Positions 1 to 7,329 are shown, numbered from the stretch's first letter. The stretch: 15,262 nt of DNA from DAOTZU01 sp034433995 (GCA_034433995.1 DAOTZU010000039.1:1-15262); one strand, 5' to 3'. Program-made: numbers and translations. Notes: generated from the sequence alone by a model not told the origin.

Positions 1-855
<855 letters not shown>

Positions 856-898
856 CTGTGCCCTCCGAGGGATTGTGGAGCACTGCGCCCGGGAGCAT

Positions 899-927
899 AG
901 TATAACCCGGCCGCGCCGCTGGGCCAA
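899..927 (-). promoter_or_regulatory. Predicted sigma-A promoter of pyrG
   Basis: On the minus strand TTGGCC (927-922) is followed after exactly 17 nt by TATACT (904-899). Transcription would start near 892, giving a leader of about 37 nt before the pyrG ATG at 855. The spacing and hexamers match other predicted promoters here (HK, yvcK). I saw no initial G-run of the kind used for reiterative-transcription control of pyrG in Bacillus. Confidence 0.6.
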
Positions 928-976
928 ATCCGGCGCGCGTGAGGGCGTTGAAAAAAGCGTGTAGAGGCCTTGCCCG

Positions 977-1058
977 CCGTCGGATGGAATCCGACGGCTC
1001 TGCTTGCCAAGCCCGCGGCGCGGGCTTACCATCCCCAGACGTCGGTTTCTAACCGACG
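977..1058. repeat. Cluster of three small perfect hairpins (REP-like)
   Basis: Three perfect inverted repeats, each with a 3-nt loop, lie within 82 bp between pyrG and the glutamate-synthase-like gene. They are 977-997 (CCGTCGGAT/ATCCGACGG, 9 bp), 1009-1027 (AAGCCCGC/GCGGGCTT, 8 bp) and 1040-1058 (CGTCGGTT/AACCGACG, 8 bp). The first and third share the CGTCGG...CCGACG core. None has a T-tract, and the region lies between a terminator (1097-1127) and the pyrG promoter, so they are not simply terminators. It could be an interspersed extragenic repeat; that is inference. Confidence 0.6.
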
Positions 1059-1096
1059 GGGGCATTTCTCGACACCCTCGCGCGCGTCCAAAAGAA

Positions 1097-1127
1097 GCGG
1101 CGGGCCCTTACCCCAAGGGCCCGCCGC
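1097..1127 (-). terminator. Intrinsic terminator of the glutamate-synthase-like gene
   Basis: Perfect 13-bp GC-rich stem (1097-1109 with 1115-1127) and a 5-nt loop, starting 26 nt beyond the stop codon at 1153. In the minus orientation the stem is followed by TTCTTTTGG, a usable T-rich tail. It would separate this gene's transcript from the independently promoted pyrG downstream. Confidence 0.8.
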
Positions 1128-1152
1128 GGCATGGCGCGCTGAAACGCAGGGC

Positions 1153-2745
1153 TCAGCCGGCGATGATGGCCTCGGCCTCGGCGCGATAGGCTTCCATCAC
1201 GTAGGGGATGCCGGTGACATCCTCGGCCTCGCGGGTGAGGGCCATGATGTCTTGGCGCGAGATGGTATTCAGGGCAAAGTTGCGGCTGCCGGCCATGATC
1301 TGCTGCAGGCCCACCTTGAGCTTGTCCACGTAGGTGTACCAGCCGATGGCGCCCAAGGGCAGCTCATTGATGGCCGAGCCAAAGCGCTCCTTGAGCACCT
1401 CATAGTTCACAAAGATCTCTTCCACCGAATTGCCGAATTGAGAGACGGTACGCGGCAGCTCGCCGCTCTTGAGCCATTCGCCGATGTTCTTGCCCACCAT
1501 GGCAGGGATCATGATGGCCCGGCCCAGGCAGACCGCCTTCACATACGGCGCGCCCAAGGCCAACACCTTGAAGATGTGATCCTCCGTAGATAGGCCGCCG
1601 CCGAAGGCGATATCGGGCACAAAGGCGCCCCGAGCGGCCAGTTTCTGGCAGAGGTTGTAGGTCATGGCCTCCAGGTACACCGGCGGCACACCCCATTCCA
1701 CCATCATGCGCCAGGGGCTCATGCCGGTGCCGCCCGAGGCGGCGTCGATGGTGAGGAGATCGATCTTGACATCGGAGGACCACTTCAGGGCCATGGCCAG
1801 CTCGCGCATGGGGTAGGCGCCCGTCTTCAAGGTGACGCGTTTAGCGCCCAATTTGCGCAACCGCTCCACCTCGCGGGCAAAGCTCTCTTGGTCAATGAAG
1901 CCCAGGCGTGAATGGCGCTCAAATTGCTTCAAGGCGCCATCGTGATAGGCTTTTTGCACGGCTGGGTTTGAGGGATCGGGGGTGATGAGGTAGCCCCGGC
2001 GCTGCAATTCCAGGGCACGCTCCAAAGAATCTACCCTGATCTCGCCGCCGATGCACTTGGCACCCTGGCCCCATTTGAGCTCGATGGTCTCCACCCCCAA
2101 TTTCTCGATGGCGTATTCGGCCACGCCGAAACGGGTGTCTTCCACGTTCATCTGCACGTGAATATCGCCATAGCCCTGGTACCAGCGCCGATAGGTCTCG
2201 ACGCGGCGGCGCAGCTCGGGCGATTCGACGATCTTGCCCTTGGCGTTGAGCTGCAAGCCGGGGTCAATGCCGCAGACGTTCTCGCCGCAGGTCAGCACCA
2301 CGCCCGAGATGGCCGCGCCGGCGGCGAAATGCTCCCAGTTGCGCCGGGCGATCTCTGTGGAACCCAACGCGCCGCTGATGATGGGCATGAGCAGCTTCTC
2401 TTTGTGGGTGTAGCCGATCTCCAGGTCCGTCTTGACCATGGTAAAGAGGGTGTTATCGGGCGTGCCCTCCACACCCTCGCCCAGGCCCTCGGCGCCAAAG
2501 GCGTATCCCTGGATGTTAAAGTGGGAGTAATCCACCGGATAGTCCTTGTCGCCGCCGGCCGTCACATAGCCGAAAGGCCCAGGATAGAGCACCTCGCGGC
2601 CACGGAAGCTGGTCTTAAAGATTTCGCAGTTGCCTGTGCAGCCGTCAATGCAGCGGGTGCAGAGGCCCGAGCTGGGGACCACATTGCGTGAGCGATTGGT
2701 GGTCTGGGTGATGTCGTTGGAATTGGGGCGTTCTAGGTTTCCCAT
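1153..2745 (-). CDS. Stand-alone FMN-binding glutamate-synthase-family protein
   Basis: 530 aa related to the FMN/synthase domain (Glu_synthase) of glutamate synthase, which in the full enzyme reduces 2-oxoglutarate plus ammonia to glutamate. The FMN-barrel signatures are visible: KWGQGAK (225-230 region), DAASGGTG (334-341) and GGGLSTEDHIFKVLALGA (382-399). There is no glutaminase domain, and I do not find the usual cysteine block of the GltB [3Fe-4S] cluster. Instead an N-terminal CxxCxxxCxxxC motif (Cys29, 32, 36, 40) could bind an Fe-S cluster or zinc; Cys153/Cys158 form a further pair. No gltD-like partner is in the window. The start is well supported: AGGAGAGG lies just upstream of the ATG. 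The gene ends at its own terminator, so it is probably monocistronic. The family is clear; the physiological reaction (ammonia-dependent glutamate synthesis or another FMN reaction) is not shown by the sequence. Confidence 0.9.
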   Translation of the reverse strand: MGNLERPNSNDITQTTNRSRNVVPSSGLCTRCIDGCTGNCEIFKTSFRGREVLYPGPFGYVTAGGDKDYPVDYSHFNIQGYAFGAEGLGEGVEGTPDNTLFTMVKTDLEIGYTHKEKLLMPIISGALGSTEIARRNWEHFAAGAAISGVVLTCGENVCGIDPGLQLNAKGKIVESPELRRRVETYRRWYQGYGDIHVQMNVEDTRFGVAEYAIEKLGVETIELKWGQGAKCIGGEIRVDSLERALELQRRGYLITPDPSNPAVQKAYHDGALKQFERHSRLGFIDQESFAREVERLRKLGAKRVTLKTGAYPMRELAMALKWSSDVKIDLLTIDAASGGTGMSPWRMMVEWGVPPVYLEAMTYNLCQKLAARGAFVPDIAFGGGLSTEDHIFKVLALGAPYVKAVCLGRAIMIPAMVGKNIGEWLKSGELPRTVSQFGNSVEEIFVNYEVLKERFGSAINELPLGAIGWYTYVDKLKVGLQQIMAGSRNFALNTISRQDIMALTREAEDVTGIPYVMEAYRAEAEAIIAG

Positions 2746-2952
2746 GAGCGATCCTCTCCTCTGTAGAATAGACTATGAGGCCCTTTCCGCTTTGGGCCAG
2801 AGAACACGATGAAACCCCTGCCGCACATGGGCTGATCCACCGCTCTGGGGAGAGGAAGCGCCACAGACGTTGTGGCCATCACGCATCGTCGTGGAAGGGT
2901 ATTGCTGGGGTATTTGTACAACCCGCCCAAAGAACGGGCGCCATTTTCTGTT
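2746..2952 (-). other. Possible long structured leader of the glutamate-synthase-like gene
   Basis: No credible gene lies here. If the promoter at 2953-2980 is real, the mRNA carries about 200 nt before the ATG. Inverted repeats that could fold include 2926-2930 with 2938-2942 (CGCCC/GGGCG), 2860-2876 (GCCACA/TGTGGC, 5-nt loop) and GGCCC/GGGCC around 2779-2797, with the SD after the last. I do not recognise a known riboswitch consensus. Confidence 0.3.
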
Positions 2953-2980
2953 ACTATAGCACAGAACTGCGCCAAGACAA
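2953..2980 (-). promoter_or_regulatory. Candidate promoter of the glutamate-synthase-like gene
   Basis: Minus-strand TTGTCT (2980-2975), a 16-nt spacer, then TATAGT (2958-2953). The -35 hexamer lies inside the left arm of the perfect palindrome at 2972-3005. No better TA-rich -10 with a matching -35 was found nearer the start codon. Confidence 0.35.
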
Positions 2981-3005
2981 TCCTCCATTTGGAGGATTGT
3001 CTTGG
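2972..3005 (-). terminator. Perfect 15-bp palindrome after the response regulator gene
   Basis: Arms 2972-2986 and 2991-3005 pair perfectly (CCAAGACAATCCTCC / GGAGGATTGTCTTGG) around ATTT, 17 nt past the response-regulator stop. It is a likely transcript end for the two-component operon, but no T-tract follows on the minus strand, so Rho-independent function is uncertain. The unit TGGAGGATT recurs as a direct copy at 3014-3022, so a protein-binding role is possible. Confidence 0.5.
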
Positions 3006-3022
3006 CCGCCGAATGGAGGATT

Positions 3023-3673
3023 CTAGATCAGGCCACAGCGCACGGCGTACACCGCAGCCTGAGTGCGGTCCGAGACGCCCAATTTTTGCAGGATGTTTTG
3101 CACGTGGGTTTTGACCGTGGTGGGGCTGAGGAAGAGGCTGGCAGCGATCTCTTGGTTGGTGCGCCCTTCGGCGATGAGGCGCAAGATTTCGAGCTCACGG
3201 GGGGAAAGCTTTTCCTGAGGAGCGGCGCACGTGGGGGCGGGCAAGGTTTGCAGCATATGGCTCATGCGGCGCAGCAGTTCGGGTAACAGGGTGGGCGCCA
3301 CCATGGCGCCACCTTCCGCGGTGACCCGCAACGCCCGCACCAGCTCTGCCCGGCTGGCATCTTTGAGGATGTAACCGGCGGCGCCCGCCGAGATGGCCTG
3401 CAGCAGGTAATCCGGATCGTCGTACAGGGTGAGCATGATCACGCTGGTGCGGGGCGCCAGCTGTTTGATGCGTTGCAGCGCCGTGATCCCGTCCATGCCG
3501 GGCATGCGCACATCCAGCAACACCAGGTCAGGCGCCAAGGTGCGTACCTGGCGCACGGCCTCCTCGCCATCCTTGGCCTCGCCCACCACCACCAGATCGG
3601 GCTCCAAGCTCAACATGGAGCGGATCCCTTCGCGCACGATGGCTTGGTCATCCACCAACAGAATTCTGATCAT
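3023..3673 (-). CDS. NarL/FixJ-type response regulator (REC + LuxR HTH)
   Basis: 216 aa, the usual size for the family. The receiver domain (1-115) has Asp8/Asp9, phosphoacceptor Asp54 in LLDVRMPGMDG, Thr82 and Lys104 in the YILKDAS motif. The LuxR-type helix-turn-helix (about 155-216) starts LSPRELEILRLIAEG and contains SPTTVKTHVQNILQKLGV. It should act as a phosphorylation-controlled DNA-binding transcription factor. Its ATG at 3673 lies inside the 3' end of the upstream histidine kinase gene (26-nt overlap), pointing to translational coupling and a cognate pair; AAGGGG precedes the start. Target genes cannot be read from the window, but the inverted repeat over the kinase promoter (5634-5688) is a candidate autoregulatory site. 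Confidence 0.96.
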   Translation of the reverse strand: MIRILLVDDQAIVREGIRSMLSLEPDLVVVGEAKDGEEAVRQVRTLAPDLVLLDVRMPGMDGITALQRIKQLAPRTSVIMLTLYDDPDYLLQAISAGAAGYILKDASRAELVRALRVTAEGGAMVAPTLLPELLRRMSHMLQTLPAPTCAAPQEKLSPRELEILRLIAEGRTNQEIAASLFLSPTTVKTHVQNILQKLGVSDRTQAAVYAVRCGLI

Positions 3674-5624
3674 CTGTATCGTCCCCTTGTTCTGCCAAGG
3701 CCCGCGCCCGCGGGATGGAAACGTGGATCGTCGTGCCCTGGCCCGGTTGGCTGGTCAGGACGCAATGCCCGCCCCATAGCCGCGCCCGTTCGCGGATGCC
3801 GATCAGCCCCATGTGCAGGCCTTGGGCGGGCAGGGCCACCACCTCGGCCGGGTCGAATCCTTTGCCCCAATCCTGAATGCTCACCTCAAGCTGCTCTTCA
3901 CCGGCCATCAGGCGAATCTGGAGCCGTCGGGCGTCGGCGTATTTGCGGGCGTTGGTGGAGGCCTCTTGGATGATGCGAAAGAGCGCCGCCTCCAGCGCGG
4001 AGGGCAGCTTGGGCCAGCGGGGATCTATCTCCAGGGAGACGTGCCAATCGGCCTCCGTCTCCAACTGGGCCACATAGAGGCGCAACGCATGTTCCAGGCC
4101 GAAATCGTCCAGGCCGGTGGGGCGCAATTGGGCGATCAAGCGGCGCGCCTCGTAAATGGCCCGCCGCAGAAGCTGCACCCCCTGTTCCAACTCCCGTTCC
4201 TCGGCGCCCGGGTCGCGCCCGCGCCAGGCCTGGGCGCTTTGGAGATGTTGGTAAGCGGCCACGATGAGCTGCACCAACCCATCGTGCAGATCGAACGCCA
4301 GGCGGCGACTTTCCTGTTCCTCGCTATGGATGACGTTCTCCAGGAAGGAGCGCAATTGCTTGCCCTGGATCTCCACCTCGCGGTAAAGATAGGCATTATC
4401 CAGCGCAATGCTTGCCTCCGAGGCCAGATAAGTCAACAGGCGGAGAGATTCATCCGTATCCAGGTGGGCATCGGCGGCGTGCACCTCCAAAGTGCCCAGA
4501 TGTTGGCCCCGCACCCGCAACGCGGCCACGGCCACGCTGCCCTGGGGTTGTCCGCCGGCGCCCCAGACCAGCGAGCGGGCCATGCCGGTTCGGCGCACCT
4601 CTTGGCGCAGGGCGGCCACCTCGGGGGCATCTGCCCAGGGGGGTGGCGCGCCTTCGGCCACGTCCGCCGCTTGGATATCATCGAGGTTCTGCAGGATCAA
4701 ACGGGCGAGGGAGCCTTCCAAAAGACGCAGGGCCGCCGAGACGACCGCCCGCCGCACTTGGTCTACTGCTAGGCTGGAACCGATGGTCTGGCTGGCTTGG
4801 AACAACGCCACGAGATGATCCAGGTTGACCTGCAAGGAACGATAAAGCCGGCTCTGTTCGGAGAGCTTTTCGTTCAGCTCGGCCAGCTCTTGGTTGCGCT
4901 GTTTCAGCTCTTGGTTGTTGCGGTCCAGGATATCGCGGATCTCGGCCAATTCGCGGTTCTTGGCGGCCAGGGCCTGGGTGTAATCGGCTTGTTGGCGCAG
5001 ATCCAAGGGCAGGGGCGTCACTTGCAGCGTGCCATCCGCCACCGTAACACGATGGGGCAAGAACATGGTCTCCGAATAGCGCCCCCAAACTTTGAGGGGC
5101 GTCACCAGGAGATCCGTATCGGCCCGGTCCACCTTGATAAAGACCTGGGTGCAATCCCGGATGGCGGCGATGGTCGCCGGGCTATACTTCCCCCGCTCCA
5201 GATGCCAGTACGCCACCGAATCTAGATGGAAAAGAAAAGGACATACGGTGAGAAAGAAGCGCAGTAATTGTCCTTCGTTCGGGAACCAAGGCGAGAGGGA
5301 GGCGAGGGATTCGAAAAGATAGTAAATCTGGGGGCCCAAGCGCGCTAGGGCGGATGTAAACGCCGGCAATCGGTCACCGGGGCCCGGCAGATCGGCGAGA
5401 TGCAACACCTTCAACCCGGGCAGGCCGGCCACCAGAGAGTCCAGCGACCCCTCGGAACGCACATAGACCAAGCCGGCCGTAGTTTTCTGGACATGACCCA
5501 GCAGCGCGGAAACGAAAGGGAGATACGCCTCTCGCTCTTGGCTGTACCAGACGACGTTATCTCCTGCGCGCAGTTCCTCCAAAAGGGCGTCCAGATCTTT
5601 AGAGCCGGTCGAAAACACCATCAT
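3648..5624 (-). CDS. Soluble histidine kinase: degenerate KaiC-like + coiled coil + GAF + HisKA_3 + HATPase
   Basis: 658 aa from the preferred ATG at 5624. An upstream in-frame ATG at 5693 would give 681 aa but lies inside the predicted promoter, whereas the 5624 start has CGAGG at SD distance. Positions below use the 681-aa numbering. Residues 25-215 resemble a RecA/KaiC-fold sensor (GSKDLDALLEEL, then a Phe/Leu-rich strand YYLFESLASL) but have no GxxGxGKT Walker A. Residues 235-285 form a Gln/Glu/Asn-rich coiled coil, and about 290-440 a GAF domain ending in ASIALDNAYLYREV. HisKA_3 has LAFDLHDGLVQ with phosphoacceptor His470. The HATPase has its N box at 574-586 (IIQEASTNARKYA, Asn581), DWGKGFDP (608-615) and MGLIGIRERARLWGG (628-642). 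No transmembrane segment is seen, so it should sense a cytoplasmic signal. It overlaps and precedes its response regulator. Confidence 0.94.
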   Translation of the reverse strand: MMVFSTGSKDLDALLEELRAGDNVVWYSQEREAYLPFVSALLGHVQKTTAGLVYVRSEGSLDSLVAGLPGLKVLHLADLPGPGDRLPAFTSALARLGPQIYYLFESLASLSPWFPNEGQLLRFFLTVCPFLFHLDSVAYWHLERGKYSPATIAAIRDCTQVFIKVDRADTDLLVTPLKVWGRYSETMFLPHRVTVADGTLQVTPLPLDLRQQADYTQALAAKNRELAEIRDILDRNNQELKQRNQELAELNEKLSEQSRLYRSLQVNLDHLVALFQASQTIGSSLAVDQVRRAVVSAALRLLEGSLARLILQNLDDIQAADVAEGAPPPWADAPEVAALRQEVRRTGMARSLVWGAGGQPQGSVAVAALRVRGQHLGTLEVHAADAHLDTDESLRLLTYLASEASIALDNAYLYREVEIQGKQLRSFLENVIHSEEQESRRLAFDLHDGLVQLIVAAYQHLQSAQAWRGRDPGAEERELEQGVQLLRRAIYEARRLIAQLRPTGLDDFGLEHALRLYVAQLETEADWHVSLEIDPRWPKLPSALEAALFRIIQEASTNARKYADARRLQIRLMAGEEQLEVSIQDWGKGFDPAEVVALPAQGLHMGLIGIRERARLWGGHCVLTSQPGQGTTIHVSIPRARALAEQGDDTDDQNSVGG

Positions 5625-5633
5625 TTTGCCTCG

Positions 5634-5688
5634 GGTCCGGCCGTGGAAGGCCAGGATATGGACAAGTATATCCATCCACGGCCGGACC
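5634..5688. repeat. Perfect 14-nt inverted repeat enclosing the kinase promoter
   Basis: Arms 5634-5647 (GGTCCGGCCGTGGA) and 5675-5688 (TCCACGGCCGGACC) are exact reverse complements. An inner pair, GGATAT (5654-5659) / ATATCC (5668-5673), lies between them. The right arm fills most of the -35/-10 spacer and touches the -35; the -10 lies in the loop. Because the predicted start of transcription is between the arms, the whole structure would not be in the mRNA, which favours an operator (or cruciform) over an RNA hairpin. Confidence 0.7.
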
Positions 5689-5693
5689 GCCAA
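5665..5693 (-). promoter_or_regulatory. Predicted sigma-A promoter of the two-component operon
   Basis: Minus-strand TTGGCG (5693-5688), 17-nt spacer, TATACT (5670-5665), preceded by a run of seven T on that strand (complement of 5692-5698). Transcription would begin near 5658, about 34 nt before the ATG at 5624. This argues against the longer start at 5693. Confidence 0.6.
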
Positions 5694-5783
5694 AAAAACC
5701 TACTCCCCAGTCCCTGCGGCGCCGGAGCGACCTGTAGCATGTGGTATTGGGTTCACGCGGCGAGGCTGCACGTCGAGGAGGGA

Positions 5784-6077
5784 TCAGTGCTGCTTGAGCA
5801 TGGTGCCCAGCATGCGCACGAACTGCTCGTCGGCATCCTCTTTGGGCACGCGGATTTGATTATTCTCCCAGATGATGCGCAACACCACCTGTTTGCTCTT
5901 GCTGCCGCCGAGGCCCAGGAAGCCGCCCTTTTTGACCATCCGGTAGCAGGTGAGCACGTTGCCCTGTAACTCGGCCTGATATCCCTCCGGCTCGATCTTG
6001 GCCGAGACCTCGGTGAGGAATTGCTTCGGCGTGCCATGGCCGGCCCAGTTTTTGATCCTTTGCAGAATGTCTTCCAT
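5784..6077 (-). CDS. Small protein of unknown function (97 aa)
   Basis: I do not recognise this protein. The ATG at 6077 is preceded by GGGGAGGG at good spacing; a GTG further upstream (6092) would put the SD inside the gene, so it is rejected. The product begins MEDILQRIKNW, is mixed in charge, and has a central Lys/Gly-rich stretch (KKGGFLGLGGSKSK) between predicted beta strands (GNVLTCYRMV and KQVVLRIIWE). It ends in an acidic then helical tail (DADEQFVRMLGTMLKQH). No signal peptide or membrane helix is seen. A clear promoter (6179-6207) and SD suggest a real gene. It sits upstream of the kinase on the same strand, but that operon has its own promoter. Confidence 0.75.
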   Translation of the reverse strand: MEDILQRIKNWAGHGTPKQFLTEVSAKIEPEGYQAELQGNVLTCYRMVKKGGFLGLGGSKSKQVVLRIIWENNQIRVPKEDADEQFVRMLGTMLKQH

Positions 6078-6178
6078 CTTTTCCCTCCCCACAAGGAAAC
6101 GAGGTTATGGTGAACCTATACTGAATCCCCAAGGGGGATGCGCACGCGTGCCCGGTCGTCATAACGGATTACATTTCC

Positions 6179-6207
6179 ATTATAGCGCGCTTCTTTGCAG
6201 GGCGCAA
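6179..6207 (-). promoter_or_regulatory. Predicted promoter of the 97-aa gene
   Basis: Minus-strand TTGCGC (6207-6202), 17-nt spacer, TATAAT (6184-6179). Transcription would begin near 6172, leaving a leader of about 95 nt. That leader contains two small palindromes, 6125-6139 (ATCCCC/GGGGAT) and GCACGCGTGC at 6141-6150. It lies back to back with the femABX promoter, the two -35 boxes being 11 nt apart. Confidence 0.6.
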
Positions 6208-6218
6208 CTCAGCGACAG

Positions 6219-6246
6219 TTGGCAAAACGACCGACCTAGGTATAAT
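6219..6246 (+). promoter_or_regulatory. Predicted promoter of the FemABX-type gene
   Basis: TTGGCA (6219-6224), 16-nt spacer, consensus TATAAT (6241-6246). Transcription would start near 6253, about 21 nt before the ATG at 6274. This fixes the gene start and rules out the long upstream extension of the reading frame to 5998. Confidence 0.7.
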
Positions 6247-6273
6247 CTGGGCAAATCCCCAAGAAAGGCGCAC

Positions 6274-7329
6274 ATGAGACGCGTCATCGCCTGTACGGCA
6301 GAGGGGCCCATCGGCCCTGAGCACTGGGATCGGTTGGTGGCCGCCGACCCGCGCGGACATCTTTTGCAGACCTGGGCCTGGGGCCAACTCAAGGGCGAGT
6401 TCGGTTGGGCGCCCGAGCGCCTGGCGGTGGAGCGTGATGGCGCGCTGGTGGCCGGCGCGCAGGTGCTCTATCGCCGTGTGGGGCCGCTGCGCATCGCGTA
6501 CATCCCCAAGGGGCCTGTTTGGGTCGAGGATGATGAGGCGACGGGCGCTACTTTGTGGCAAGCCATCCATCGCCGAGCCCGGCGGCGCGGGGCCATCTTG
6601 CTCAAGGTGGAGCCTGAATGGCGCGAGGACGAGCCGCTTCCCACGTGGCTGGGGGGGCGGGGTTGGCGCCCCAGCCGGGAGTGCATCCAGCCGCGCCGCA
6701 CCATCTGGGTGGATCTGCAAGCGACGGAGGAGGAGATCCTGGCGCGGATGAAACCCAAGTGGCGCTACAACATCCGCCTGGCGGAGCGCAAAGGGGTTGA
6801 GGTACGCGAGGGGCGCGCCGCCGAGGTGGGTCTCTTTTACGCTTTGCTCCAGATCACCGGCCGGCGCGATGGTTTCGGCATTCACAGCCTGGAGTACTAT
6901 CGGCGCGCATGGGAGCTCTTTGCGCCGCAGGAGCGGGTCAAGCTGTACCTGGCCTACTATCAGGGAGAGCCGTTGGCGGGCTTGATGGTGTATTGCTTTA
7001 ACCGGCAAGCGTGGTATATGTACGGCGCCTCCAGCGATGTCCATCGGGAGCTGATGCCCAACCACGGGCTGCAGTGGCGGGCCATGCAATGGGCCAAGGC
7101 TCAGGGCTGCATCCGTTACGATTTGTGGGGCATCTCCGATGGGGACCCGCGCTCTCCGGCGGCGGCGCTCGGTGGGGTGCAGCGCTTCAAGGAAGGGTTC
7201 GGCGGGGAGGTTGTGCGCTATGTGGGGGCGTACGATTACCCCTATTCCCGCCCCCTCTATGCGCTATTGGAGCGGCTTTGGGCGGCCCGTCAGCGACGGG
7301 GCGGCCGGGCGAGGCCAAGCTCGGCATAG
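6274..7329 (+). CDS. FemABX-type aminoacyltransferase (peptidoglycan cross-bridge family)
   Basis: 351 aa with the double-GNAT fold of the FemA/FemB/FemX/MurM family. These enzymes transfer amino acids from aminoacyl-tRNA to the stem peptide of lipid II at the cytoplasmic face of the membrane. Visible marks are HLLQTWAWGQLKGEFGW (29-45), KPKWRYNIRLAERKGVEVRE (160-179), LMVYCFNRQAWYMYGAS (237-253), YDLWGISDG (282-290) and GVQRFKEGFGGE (301-312). It lacks the long seryl-tRNA-synthetase-like coiled-coil insert of FemA/FemB, like the shorter bacterial homologues. The ATG at 6274 is chosen because the promoter lies at 6219-6246 and AAAGG precedes it. The 3' end overlaps the convergent glycosyltransferase gene by 40 nt. 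Which amino acid and acceptor are used cannot be told, and some relatives act on other substrates. Confidence 0.9.
   Translation: MRRVIACTAEGPIGPEHWDRLVAADPRGHLLQTWAWGQLKGEFGWAPERLAVERDGALVAGAQVLYRRVGPLRIAYIPKGPVWVEDDEATGATLWQAIHRRARRRGAILLKVEPEWREDEPLPTWLGGRGWRPSRECIQPRRTIWVDLQATEEEILARMKPKWRYNIRLAERKGVEVREGRAAEVGLFYALLQITGRRDGFGIHSLEYYRRAWELFAPQERVKLYLAYYQGEPLAGLMVYCFNRQAWYMYGASSDVHRELMPNHGLQWRAMQWAKAQGCIRYDLWGISDGDPRSPAAALGGVQRFKEGFGGEVVRYVGAYDYPYSRPLYALLERLWAARQRRGGRARPSSA

Noticed and set aside
977..1127. CRISPR-like array
   Set aside because: The hairpins differ in sequence and spacing, there are only three, and no cas gene is in the window.
970..1593. Plus-strand 207-codon open frame across the hairpin cluster
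   Set aside because: Runs antisense into the glutamate-synthase-like gene; the intergenic part is made of hairpins and shows no coding signature.
2746..2952. Known riboswitch (FMN, c-di-GMP, glutamine) in the leader
   Set aside because: I compared from memory the conserved cores of these classes and saw none; only generic stem-loops are present, so no class is claimed.
2733..3114. Several 70-94-codon frames on both strands upstream of the glutamate-synthase-like gene
   Set aside because: They overlap each other and the neighbouring genes, lack SD sites and show no recognisable sequence.
3813..4772. 319-codon plus-strand open frame
   Set aside because: Antisense to the histidine kinase; no recognisable domain and no promoter or SD.
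5998..6273. N-terminal extension of the FemABX protein
   Set aside because: The extension precedes the predicted transcription start, overlaps the opposite gene, and family similarity starts right after the ATG at 6274.
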